Origin: Paenibacillus sp. GM2 | Lineage (GTDB): Bacteria; Bacillota; Bacilli; Paenibacillales; Paenibacillaceae | Assembly: GCF_900069005.2 (NCBI RefSeq) | Contig: NZ_LN831277.1 | Span: 115,186-179,185 of the forward strand | Direction: 5' to 3' | Length of the DNA: 64,000 nucleotides | Shown here: piece after piece, positions 56,223-64,000 of the stretch | Layout: every line of letters starts with the position of its first letter | How positions within the stretch are numbered: position 1 is the stretch's first letter | Position numbers and translations under genes: made by a program | Notes under the pieces: generated by a model | Database searches by the model: none | Told to the model about the DNA's origin: nothing | Seen by the model: only the letters and a program-made list of their open reading frames with translations

Positions 56223-57593
56223 TCATGTTTCTGACTGCACTAAGCTATCCAAATCCGGTTGTAGTTTGGATCGCAGAACATACAGCATAATGGCACCGAC
56301 GAGGAACGCAACGGCATCTGCAATAACGAGAGACCAGACTACCCCGTGGAAGCCGTAAATACGATTGGCGATAAACAATACGGGAATTAGAGTAATCCCT
56401 TGAATTATTGACATAATAAACGCAGCCGTTCCTTGGGCTGTTGCCTGGAAAATCCCCGTAAATAATGTGGTCATTCCTGTAATAAACAAGGATAAGAACG
56501 TTACATGCAGAATGTAGCTGCCCATTTCGATTAATTGCGGATCATTCGTAAATGAACCAATCAAGTGGTCGGAGATCAGATAGACGATAATGCCGAACAC
56601 AATGGCTAACGCCACAATCGCTTTGATCGTGAACCCGATGGTATGCTTCATTCGCAACTTATTTGCGGTAAAAGAGAAGGCAATCAACGGCACGACTCCC
56701 TCGCATAAGCCCATTAGAATAAACTCGGGAAATTGCAGTAAACGTGACGAAATTCCATAAGCCGCTACGGCCCGATCTCCATATTCAACAAGAAAATGGT
56801 TGAATATGAGCGACATCGCACCCAAAAAAATACTCATAATAAATACGGGAACTCCGATTTTGAATACATTGCTCAGAATGTCTTTAGTAGCTTTAAACCA
56901 TTTTATGGAGACAGTTAAGAATTGGCTCTTATATCTCATATGGAGGGCGTAAAATGCACTAGCAATCAAATTAGAAATGACCGTAGCAGATGCCACGCCA
57001 ATTACGTCCCAATGGAACACGAAGATGACTACGGCGTCGAGAATAATGTTTACGACAACACTGAGCATCATGCCGATCATCGAGGTGATGGCTGCACCCT
57101 CCGAACGTACGATATTTTCCAGAGTGAAGAATAATACGACAAAAGGTGAACCCATCAGCATAATCGTCACATAGTCCTTCGTAAATCCGAAGGAGTCAGG
57201 TGTTGCCCCCAGACCATGCACGATGGGATCGATTAACGGGAGACCGACGGCCATCAAGATCAGACCGAGAACTAAACTGCTGTAAACAGCAAATGAAGAT
57301 ACATGTTTTACATTCTCATATTTCTTCTCACCCAGCAAACGGGAGATAAATGTACCGCTACCCATGCCAATCAAATTGCCTAGCGCCATAATGATTGCGA
57401 ATAACGGCAAGGTTAGCGCGAGCGCGGTTAACATGGCTGTATTGTGAAGTGTACCGAGGAAGTAGGCGTTCAAGATGGAATAGATGACACTCATTGACGT
57501 GCCTAGTATCATCGGTACAGCGAAGTGCGCTACAGCCTTTGCGACCGGTGCTTTTTCAAAGTAATGAAGGTTCTCTGCATCCATATGGGTCAC
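56223..57593 (-). CDS. MATE family efflux transporter
   Basis: A 456-residue multidrug/toxin extrusion antiporter with 12 helices in two similar halves. Family motifs include the helix-1 segment FAVPMILGTSMSVIYSILNAYFLGTL, GTFISRLLGEKKYE and, in the second half, YGISSRLLQFPEFILMGLCEGVVPLIAF. It is divergent from a TetR gene with three repeat operators between them, the usual arrangement for inducible efflux. Confidence 0.94.
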   Translation of the reverse strand: MTHMDAENLHYFEKAPVAKAVAHFAVPMILGTSMSVIYSILNAYFLGTLHNTAMLTALALTLPLFAIIMALGNLIGMGSGTFISRLLGEKKYENVKHVSSFAVYSSLVLGLILMAVGLPLIDPIVHGLGATPDSFGFTKDYVTIMLMGSPFVVLFFTLENIVRSEGAAITSMIGMMLSVVVNIILDAVVIFVFHWDVIGVASATVISNLIASAFYALHMRYKSQFLTVSIKWFKATKDILSNVFKIGVPVFIMSIFLGAMSLIFNHFLVEYGDRAVAAYGISSRLLQFPEFILMGLCEGVVPLIAFSFTANKLRMKHTIGFTIKAIVALAIVFGIIVYLISDHLIGSFTNDPQLIEMGSYILHVTFLSLFITGMTTLFTGIFQATAQGTAAFIMSIIQGITLIPVLFIANRIYGFHGVVWSLVIADAVAFLVGAIMLYVLRSKLQPDLDSLVQSET

Positions 57594-57620
57594 TGCTTTC
57601 TTTAATTTATTTCAGCCAAT

Positions 57621-57702
57621 CTAACAGTGTTAGGTTGAGCCTTACAGTGTTAGATGATATCATGAACCTATAAACATGTAAAGCAAAAACTTACACTGTT
57701 AG
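57621..57702. promoter_or_regulatory. Three TetR operators between MATE and tetR
   Basis: CTAACAGTGTTAG (57621-57633, perfect palindrome), CTTACAGTGTTAG (57641-57653) and CTTACACTGTTAG (57690-57702). The first pair lies near the MATE start and the third 18 bases before tetR, so one repressor could control both directions. Confidence 0.75.
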
Positions 57703-57720
57703 ATAAAAGGGCGGATAACG

Positions 57721-58407
57721 ATGAAAAAGCAGCAGCCTCAGATTTCGGAGGAGAAGATTTTGGAAGCCTCGTGGGAGCTACTTGGAGAGGAGGACATCGA
57801 GAAATTCAGCATGCGGCGATTGGCCGACAGGCTGGGGATCCAGGCTCCCTCTCTCTACTGGTACTTCAAGAGCAAACAGAATCTCTATCAGCGACTGGCC
57901 AACCACGTGTCAAAAGTAATATTGGAGGAGTTCCACTCCGAGGGGGATTGGAAGGAGCAGCTAACGGGACTTGCGGTAACGGTACGGAGCGTACTCAGCC
58001 GGTATCCTTGCTCTACACAGCTCATGATGATGACGCTGCCTCACGAACCGGACATTATCCGCTTCACCAACCGCATGCTGCTCTGCGTGGAATCGACACC
58101 GCTTGAGCAGGAGCAGAAAATGCAAGTGGTTACTACGCTGATGAACTATGTTTTCTACTTCGTTCTTGATGATTATCAGCATGAGCGTAATGTCTCCGCT
58201 CTTCTTAAGGAACAGGGACCAGTGGCGCTTCCGAGTGGGGAGATGATTCGCCTTCTGGATTCCATGAGCGAGGCCGATGCGGGACTGTTCCGGGGGATGT
58301 TCAAGAACGGTCTGTTCGAGCTGATGGGGACAGACACGGCGTTTGAATTTGGCCTGAAATTGATACTGCTCGGGATTGAGCAGGTGATCAAGGAGCAGGA
58401 CAAATAG
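57721..58407 (+). CDS. TetR-family transcriptional regulator
   Basis: A 228-residue repressor. The N-terminal helix-turn-helix (about 25-55: FSMRRLADRLGIQAPSLYWYFKSKQNLY) matches TetR itself closely, and the C-terminal part is of the TetR_C tetracycline-repressor type, with a central HEPDIIRFTNRMLL helix. It is divergent from the MATE exporter, and shared operators imply ligand-induced efflux with autorepression. Confidence 0.93.
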   Translation: MKKQQPQISEEKILEASWELLGEEDIEKFSMRRLADRLGIQAPSLYWYFKSKQNLYQRLANHVSKVILEEFHSEGDWKEQLTGLAVTVRSVLSRYPCSTQLMMMTLPHEPDIIRFTNRMLLCVESTPLEQEQKMQVVTTLMNYVFYFVLDDYQHERNVSALLKEQGPVALPSGEMIRLLDSMSEADAGLFRGMFKNGLFELMGTDTAFEFGLKLILLGIEQVIKEQDK

Positions 58408-58521
58408 ATTAGGCTGGAGGCCCCGGACTAAGACCTGGGGCTAACATGCTTATTCTTCCATTCATCCTATATAATTTTGGTGCAACTATTTATAAGTCGT
58501 ATTCAAACAGATTAAAAAGCC

Positions 58522-58551
58522 GATTCTTCCTAATGGGGGAATCGATTTTTC
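58522..58551 (+). terminator. Rho-independent terminator
   Basis: GATTCTTCC (58522-58530), loop TAAT and GGGGGAATC (58535-58543, two G-T pairs), followed by GATTTTTC. A weaker GC hairpin lies at 58419-58442 after tetR. Confidence 0.7.
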
Positions 58552-58653
58552 ATTAGAGGCCTGTTGGAATCAGGGAAAGGAACAGCAACAGGGCTGGGGG
58601 AGTTGTCTCTGTTATCCTATAACAATAAAATTAATTTGAAATTGGGTGAGAAA

Positions 58654-60090
58654 ATGGATAAGGAATTTAAGTTAGCCAGCCAACTATTAACACTGCTGGA
58701 TACAGAACAAAGATGGTTTACTTTAGCCGAAGTCGAGAAAAGTCTGGGGGTCTCAGATAAAACAATACGTAAGATGGTGGAAGCGATAAGCAAGCAGCTG
58801 CCACCTGATATTACCATTGAGGTGTCCAGAGGAAAGGGAGTATTCCTGCGACGGGACGGACGAGGCAAGACGATTGGTGAAGTGATTTCTTCTATGTTCA
58901 GGCAAACTACTTTTTATCGGCTGATGAATTTATTGTTTACTACTAACGGACGATTCTCAGTGGAGGAGCTTGCCGGAGAAATGTTTATGAGCATCTCGTC
59001 CTTGAAGAAGCTGATTGTGCATTTAAACAATAATGACCTGAAACCATATAAGCTGCGCATTACTTATTCCACCCCGAAGATCAAAGGGAATGAAATGAAT
59101 ATACGCTATTTTTATTGGAAGTTATATGGTGATGCCTACAAGTTTGTAGGATGGCCCTTTGCGAATATCGACTTTGCTTATATAAATCAGTTAATCACAA
59201 ATATAGAGATTGAGAAGAATATTGTTTACTTTATTAATTCCAAAAGGAAGTTATCTTTTTTGCTGGCGATTAGTATCGACAGAGTTATGAGAGGGGAAAG
59301 TGTAGAGGTTGATGAGCATAGATATCTCTGGGAAAAAGGGATGTTTTATTTGCCGGTGAAAAAGCTTGTGAAAAGTCTGGAAGAACAGTACTCTGTCAAA
59401 TTTTCCAAAAGTGAAATATTCTTTATGCAATCCCGTGTGAGTCTCAGCCAATATCATTATTACGAAGGATCGGAAATAACGCCAAGGCAAGAAGTTGAAC
59501 TACACAAGGATAAAGAGGAGTATCAAATGGGTAATTTGCTTGTTGCATTACTGCAAAAAGTATATCCAAATATGGATATGGGAGAACGATTCATATTAGA
59601 GGTATACGAGTTTTTTGACAAGCTATTAATGGATAATGCAATTCCTGAATGGATGATGATTTCAAAAAGCAATTTATTGATATATGTCCAAAAGGAGTGC
59701 CAGCAAGTCTATCAACAATTGCAAGCCTGCATGAAAACGTGGAATGAAGCTTATCCTTCTGTCCTGTATAATGACTTTCATTTAACAAAGCTAACCTTAA
59801 TTGTTCGTTCGAGCTTACGTTATAAAAGGAAAAAGGCTTTCTTAGTAATCGGTGAGGAATTTTCGATTCGCCATTACATAGCGGATTTGATTAAAAAGGA
59901 AATCGGGGATCAGTTGATCGTGAATACTTCGATTATGAAAGGGCTGACCGATGAAATGGTGCAGCAGCATCATATCGATTTTGTGATTAGCAATTTCCCG
60001 GTTGAACTTAAAACGGTGCCGGTTGTTACTATTTCGACAATCCCATCTAAAAGGGATTTGGACAATATTCGTAAGGAATTACTCCTATAA
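58654..60090 (+). CDS. Mga-like helix-turn-helix transcriptional regulator
   Basis: A 478-residue regulator with two N-terminal helix-turn-helix segments (about 15-60: FTLAEVEKSLGVSDKTIRKMVE; about 100-140: FSVEELAGEMFMSISSLKKLI). They are followed by a long helical region of PRD-like character and a C-terminal EIIB-like fold (VISNFPVELKTVPVVTIST), the layout of Mga and related activators. The ATG at 58654 has GGGTGA upstream; the frame opens 30 codons earlier without a site. The gene precedes the nucleoside operon by about 220 bases, suggesting that it controls it. Confidence 0.82.
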   Translation: MDKEFKLASQLLTLLDTEQRWFTLAEVEKSLGVSDKTIRKMVEAISKQLPPDITIEVSRGKGVFLRRDGRGKTIGEVISSMFRQTTFYRLMNLLFTTNGRFSVEELAGEMFMSISSLKKLIVHLNNNDLKPYKLRITYSTPKIKGNEMNIRYFYWKLYGDAYKFVGWPFANIDFAYINQLITNIEIEKNIVYFINSKRKLSFLLAISIDRVMRGESVEVDEHRYLWEKGMFYLPVKKLVKSLEEQYSVKFSKSEIFFMQSRVSLSQYHYYEGSEITPRQEVELHKDKEEYQMGNLLVALLQKVYPNMDMGERFILEVYEFFDKLLMDNAIPEWMMISKSNLLIYVQKECQQVYQQLQACMKTWNEAYPSVLYNDFHLTKLTLIVRSSLRYKRKKAFLVIGEEFSIRHYIADLIKKEIGDQLIVNTSIMKGLTDEMVQQHHIDFVISNFPVELKTVPVVTISTIPSKRDLDNIRKELLL

Positions 60091-60247
60091 TTTGATCAAT
60101 TATTTTCCGTACCCTACGTAACTTTTTGGTCTAGTTTACGAGGATAAAAAACTTTATGCTCAAAGTAGCTTCTGAACGATAAAGCTAAATCTTCCTTAAG
60201 GAAAGTCGTTGGGAAAATGCTAGAGCATCTATGTTTCACGCCGGCGA

Positions 60248-60262
60248 ATGGAAGCGGTTTCG
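60248..60262. promoter_or_regulatory. cre-like site before deoD (CcpA)
   Basis: ATGGAAGCGGTTTCG matches 14 of 15 positions of WTGNAANCGNWNNCW; only the last base differs. It lies 48 bases before the deoD ATG, where CcpA binding would repress nucleoside catabolism in the presence of glucose. Confidence 0.55.
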
Positions 60263-60309
60263 GAAAATCGGGTTTAATATTCAGATCATTTATTATTGGA
60301 GGAAAGTGT

Positions 60310-61026
60310 ATGAGCAGGCATCTAGGCGCAAAAAAAGGAGAGATAGCAGATCGTGTTTTACTTCCGGGAGATCCTTTGCGTGCAAAGTTTGTAGCGGAGA
60401 ATTTTCTGGATGAAGCCTATTGCTATAGCGAAGTAAGAGCTATGTATGGATATACCGGGTTATACAAAGGGGTGCCGGTGTCGGTTCAGGGAACAGGGAT
60501 GGGTAATCCATCGATGAGCATCTATGGGACGGAGCTGATCGTCGATTATGAAGTGAAGAAATTGATTCGCATTGGTACATGTGGCGCGATGCAAGAGAAA
60601 GTAAATATTCGCGATATTGTATTAGCCCAAGCGGTGTCTTCAGACAGCAATCTGACAGAGAAGATTTTCCACGGCTGCACCTATGCGCCAACAGCGGATT
60701 TCTCATTGCTGATGACAGCATACCAACAGGCGCAAAGCAAACAAGCGAAAGTCTTTGTTGGCAATATTTATAACTCTGATGAATTTTATCGTGAAACGTT
60801 GGATCGTCTTCACAAGTTTATGGAATTTGGTGTATTAGCGGTAGAAATGGAAAGCACATCCCTCTATACTTTGGCCGCTAAATATGGTGTAAAAGCATTG
60901 TCTATTTTAACTGTGGGCAGTCATTTGTTAACGCAGGAACACTTAACGCATCAAGAAAGTGAACAGTCCTTTTATGAAATGGTAGAAATAGCTCTTAATA
61001 CAGTCATTGATGATCATAGTTTATGA
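60310..61026 (+). CDS. deoD: Purine nucleoside phosphorylase, DeoD type
   Basis: Phosphorolyses purine (deoxy)nucleosides to base and (deoxy)ribose-1-phosphate. The hexameric-PNP motifs are LLPGDPLRAKFVAENFL, GTGMGNPSMSIYGTELI, RIGTCGAMQ, and VEMESTSLYTLAAKYGVKAL. The product is 238 residues. The ATG at 60310 follows GGAGGAAAG; upstream extension has no family match. One feature is unusual: the SDHL segment with the catalytic Asp appears as GSHLLTQEHL, so the usual Asp is not evident. It overlaps the permease gene by four bases. Confidence 0.94.
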   Translation: MSRHLGAKKGEIADRVLLPGDPLRAKFVAENFLDEAYCYSEVRAMYGYTGLYKGVPVSVQGTGMGNPSMSIYGTELIVDYEVKKLIRIGTCGAMQEKVNIRDIVLAQAVSSDSNLTEKIFHGCTYAPTADFSLLMTAYQQAQSKQAKVFVGNIYNSDEFYRETLDRLHKFMEFGVLAVEMESTSLYTLAAKYGVKALSILTVGSHLLTQEHLTHQESEQSFYEMVEIALNTVIDDHSL

Positions 61027-62318
61027 AAGCCATTCTGTCCGGGTTGCAGTGGATGATTTTTATGATTGCCGGAGCCATTGCTGCACCAATTGCTATCGCG
61101 GATTTATATAACTTAACTCCCATGGAGACTGCCGGATTCATTCAGAGCACAATGATTACTTTGGGAATCGCGGGGTTTCTGCAAGGCCTGATAGGACATA
61201 AATTTCCTATTCATGAAGGTCCGGCAGGGTTGTGGTGGAGCATTTTTACGATTTACGCAAGTTTAGTGGGGGTATTGTATTCTTCTGGCCGGGAGGCCCT
61301 GCAAGCTTTAGGCGGAGGAATGATCATTAGCGGCGTTATATTTATCCTGATTTCGGCTTTTAAGCTAATGGATAAAATATCCCGTTTATTTACACCAACC
61401 GTCACTTTTATATATTTGCTGTTATTGATTTTTCAATTAAGCGGTTCTTTTATGAGAGGGATGCTGGGAATTACATCTAGCCATACAACAGTAGATGTTA
61501 AAGTGTTCTTGCTTAGTGTGATTGTGGTGTGCATTACCTTTTGGTTAGGAAACTGCCGCTTTGCTCTACTTCGCCAATTCTCGGTAATCATCAGTATATT
61601 GTTAGGTTGGCTATTATTTATAGTTTGCGGTCATATCCCGGTATTTTTGCAAGCACATATCCTATTTAATCTACCGGAAATGTTGCCATTTGGATGGCCC
61701 CGATTTGACAGTGGGACTATTACTACGGCATTGTTATTAACCCTGCTGTTAATAACCAATGCGATTGCGTCCATCCGGCTGATGGAGACTGTGCTGAAAC
61801 AAGAGCAATCTACGGATCACCGCCGTTATTGGCGTGCCGGACTGATTTCCGGGTTGACCCATTTTATTGGCGGCTCTTTGGGGGCGATTGGCTCTGTACC
61901 TATTTCGGGAGCAGCAGGATTCGTTGAACAGACCGATATGAGAGAGCGCAGATCGTTTTTAGTAGGGTGCAGCTTGGTAATCGCCATATCCCTGTTTCCG
62001 CCGATTATGAATGTCATATCCGGTCTTCCGGCTCCTATAGGCTATGCTGTCACATTTGTTATTTTTGCCAAGATGGTTGGAATTGCCTTGAGAGAACTAA
62101 AGAAGGTTATTCATGAAGAGCGAACCTTTCTCGTGAGTGGCGTCTCCCTGTTAGTGGGTGTGGGGTTAATGTTTATCCCTTCATCAGCCACCATCCATTT
62201 ATCTCCGATCGTGATTGCTATTTTAAATAATGGGCTAATATGCGGAAGCCTGTTGGCGATTGTTCTGGAACAGATGTTCATGTGGAGGGAGAAACAGCGG
62301 AGCAAGCCCAAACAATAA
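61023..62318 (+). CDS. NCS2-type nucleobase permease
   Basis: A 431-residue transporter with about 12-14 helices, of the nucleobase:cation symporter-2 (xanthine/uracil permease) family. The family segments HEGPAGLWWSIF in helix 3 and ISGLTHFIGGSLGAIGSVPISGAAGFVEQT near helix 10 are clear, though the classic NxGxxxxT signature is altered. It is coupled to deoD through an ATGA overlap, so it probably moves the purine base released or used by DeoD. Confidence 0.85.
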   Translation: MKAILSGLQWMIFMIAGAIAAPIAIADLYNLTPMETAGFIQSTMITLGIAGFLQGLIGHKFPIHEGPAGLWWSIFTIYASLVGVLYSSGREALQALGGGMIISGVIFILISAFKLMDKISRLFTPTVTFIYLLLLIFQLSGSFMRGMLGITSSHTTVDVKVFLLSVIVVCITFWLGNCRFALLRQFSVIISILLGWLLFIVCGHIPVFLQAHILFNLPEMLPFGWPRFDSGTITTALLLTLLLITNAIASIRLMETVLKQEQSTDHRRYWRAGLISGLTHFIGGSLGAIGSVPISGAAGFVEQTDMRERRSFLVGCSLVIAISLFPPIMNVISGLPAPIGYAVTFVIFAKMVGIALRELKKVIHEERTFLVSGVSLLVGVGLMFIPSSATIHLSPIVIAILNNGLICGSLLAIVLEQMFMWREKQRSKPKQ

Positions 62319-62341
62319 ATAAATAATTTGGAGGGGTAAAG

Positions 62342-63523
62342 ATGCATTATCTCATTTCTATTGCTGGTCTGTTTATTGTTCTACTACTGGCCTGGCTTGC
62401 GAGTAACGATAAGAAAAAGCTTAAGTATCGGCCAATTATTGTCATGATTGTGATCCAGATTGTTTTAGGATTGCTTCTACTAAAGACGAGTATAGGGGAA
62501 TTTTTAATCAAGGGCTTTGCCAATAGTTTTGCGATCTTACTGGGATATGCAAATGAAGGCATTGACTTTATTTTCGGTGGAATGGCCAATGAAGGGGCCC
62601 ATACATTCTTCCTCTATGTATTGATGCCTATCGTATTTATGTCAGCAATTATCGGGATTTTGCAGCATTATAAAATATTGCCGTTTATTATCAAATACAT
62701 CGGTTTGGTCCTAAGCAAAATCAACGGTATGGGGAAATTAGAATCTTATAACGCGGTTGCCGCTGCGATTGTCGGGCAAAATGAAGTGTTTATTTCGGTG
62801 AAAAACCAACTCGGATTACTGTCCAAACAGCGTCTCTATACCTTATGTGCCTCAGCAATGTCAACCGTATCGATGTCGATCGTTGGTTCCTATATGACAA
62901 TGCTGCAGCCAAGATATGTGGTAGCTGCGTTAATATTAAACCTGTTTGGCGGCTTTATTATAGCATCCATCATTAACCCCTATGATGTTAAACCGGAAGA
63001 GGATATTGTTGAGGTCCAGGAACAGGAAAAACAAACGTTTTTTGAAATGCTGGGCGAGTATATTATGGATGGCTTTAAGGTAGCTGTCGTAGTGGGGGTC
63101 ATGCTGGTTGGCTTCGTTGGGTTAATTGCTCTAATTAACGGCGTTTTCGCTGGAATATTCGGGATCTCATTCCAACAAACGTTAGGTTATGCATTTGCAC
63201 CGATCGCTTTCGTTATGGGTGTGCCATGGGCTGAGGCTGTGAGTGCAGGCAGTATTATGGCGACTAAACTGGTGGCAAATGAATTTGTGGCTATGCTTGA
63301 CTTTGTAAATATCCAGGGCAGCTTAAGCGAACGTACCACCGCTATCGTCTCTGTGTTTCTAATCTCATTTGCCAACTTTGGGTCCATCGGTACAATCGTG
63401 GGAGCTGTGAAAGGCTTGAATGAAAAACAAGGGAATGTGGTTGCGCGTTTTGGATTAAAATTGCTCTATGGGGCTACGCTTGTAAGCGTTTTATCCGCGA
63501 TTATTATCGGGATCGTATTCTAG
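62342..63523 (+). CDS. nupC: Concentrative nucleoside transporter NupC
   Basis: Cation-coupled nucleoside importer of the CNT family, 393 residues with about 8-10 helices. Conserved parts are FVYLMP-like FLYVLMPIVFMSAIIGIL, KLESYNAVAAAIVGQNEVFISVK, and GVPWAEAVSAGSIMATKLVANEFVA, which hold the nucleoside- and sodium-binding residues. It follows the permease by 23 bases and precedes deoB by 33, completing an uptake-and-degradation operon for nucleosides. Confidence 0.93.
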   Translation: MHYLISIAGLFIVLLLAWLASNDKKKLKYRPIIVMIVIQIVLGLLLLKTSIGEFLIKGFANSFAILLGYANEGIDFIFGGMANEGAHTFFLYVLMPIVFMSAIIGILQHYKILPFIIKYIGLVLSKINGMGKLESYNAVAAAIVGQNEVFISVKNQLGLLSKQRLYTLCASAMSTVSMSIVGSYMTMLQPRYVVAALILNLFGGFIIASIINPYDVKPEEDIVEVQEQEKQTFFEMLGEYIMDGFKVAVVVGVMLVGFVGLIALINGVFAGIFGISFQQTLGYAFAPIAFVMGVPWAEAVSAGSIMATKLVANEFVAMLDFVNIQGSLSERTTAIVSVFLISFANFGSIGTIVGAVKGLNEKQGNVVARFGLKLLYGATLVSVLSAIIIGIVF

Positions 63524-63556
63524 TGGAGTACAATTAATATACAAGGAGCAGCCAAC

Positions 63557-64000
63557 ATGAAACAAACATCTCGGTTTAAGCGGATTTTCGTCGTCGTTAT
63601 GGATTCTGTAGGTATTGGGGAAGCTCCAGACGCGGAAAAGTACGGTGATGCAGGATCACATACTTTACGGCACATTGCGGAAAGCAGGAATGGCCTGCAA
63701 GTTCCCGTGTTATCTAAGTTAGGCTTAAGCCATATTGACCCAATTCCTGGTGTACCCAAAGCAGAGCAGCCTTTAGCTTATTTTACCAAAATGCAAGAGG
63801 CTTCGGATGGGAAGGATACAATGACTGGACACTGGGAGATGATGGGCCTGCGAATCGATGTTCCTTTTAAAGTGTTCCCTGCGGGATTTCCAACTGAATT
63901 AATTAACGAGTTAGAACAAAGAACGGGACGAAGGATAATTGGGAATAAACCAGCCAGCGGTACAGCTATTCTGGATGAGCTTGGACAAGAGCATATGGAC
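63557..64000 (+). CDS. deoB: Phosphopentomutase (3' end beyond the window)
   Basis: Interconverts (deoxy)ribose-1- and -5-phosphate, the step after DeoD. The first 148 residues are visible: [16 protein letters not shown] with the metal-binding Asp, [10 protein letters not shown], and [12 protein letters not shown] with the phospho-acceptor Thr, all of the DeoB alkaline-phosphatase-like fold. The ribosome site AAGGAG is eight bases before the ATG. The gene runs off the window end; the full family length is about 390-400 residues. Confidence 0.95.
   Translation, partial: MKQTSRFKRIFVVVMDSVGIGEAPDAEKYGDAGSHTLRHIAESRNGLQVPVLSKLGLSHIDPIPGVPKAEQPLAYFTKMQEASDGKDTMTGHWEMMGLRIDVPFKVFPAGFPTELINELEQRTGRRIIGNKPASGTAILDELGQEHMD

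Noticed and set aside
1-64000. CRISPR array, tRNA, rRNA, insertion sequence or prophage
   Set aside because: No regularly spaced identical repeats of CRISPR type, no cloverleaf or rRNA-like sequence, and no transposase, integrase or phage structural gene were recognised.

Overview
The window looks like a chromosomal segment of a spore-forming member of the Paenibacillaceae, most likely Paenibacillus. It carries the yybS-gdpP-rplI-dnaB-purA and walRKHIJ-htrA...rlmH order seen around the Bacillus/Paenibacillus origin region. It also has spore genes (a small acid-soluble protein, cwlJ) and the LplA/B/C-type sugar ABC importers without their own ATPase that are typical of Paenibacillus. Identifications rest on reading protein motifs and gene order, not on database searches.

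Layout. 1-6.1 kb: membrane protein (partial), c-di-AMP phosphodiesterase, ribosomal protein L9, replicative helicase, then purA behind a paired PurR operator. 6.5-17.3 kb: a membrane-anchored hypothetical protein, a LysM/M23 peptidase, the WalRK cell-wall two-component system with walH, walI, walJ, an HtrA protease and an SRPBCC protein. 17.3-26.4 kb: a glycan locus made of a LacI regulator with two strong operators, a BadF-type kinase, a GH4 hydrolase, an ABC importer and a secreted GHL10-like TIM-barrel hydrolase. 26.7-35 kb: the CxxH/CxxC small protein and rlmH, now separated by a 7-kb block bracketed by two copies of a 184-bp four-unit repeat. The block holds an ABC exporter, two broken genes (nucleotidyltransferase, sigma factor-DUF1835 fusion), a spore protein and a fatty-acid hydroxylase-like enzyme.

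35-47.8 kb: an accessory, partly AT-rich stretch with a WYL regulator and DJ-1 protein, an MBL hydrolase without a convincing start, a TetR/MFS/ABC-F resistance-like cluster, a MarR/MFS pair and an AraC regulator. 48-55.3 kb: a second LacI-controlled sugar importer, of maltodextrin type with a frameshifted permease, followed by two tandem paralogous esterases. 55.5-58.4 kb: cwlJ, then a divergent MATE/TetR pair. 58.6-64 kb: an Mga-like regulator in front of a purine-nucleoside salvage operon (deoD, NCS2 permease, nupC, deoB, the last cut by the window end), with a cre-like site before deoD.

Regulation is unusually readable here. Five regulator/target sets show matching palindromic operators (two LacI, two TetR, one MarR), and purA has a PurBox pair. 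Three intergenic repeat families are visible: the 184-bp arrays (two copies), a two-hairpin element (copies near 6.3 and 32.6 kb), and a ~65-nt hairpin-plus-tail element (38.3, 43.9 and, degenerate, 56.1 kb). No rRNA, tRNA, CRISPR array, insertion sequence or prophage was recognised.
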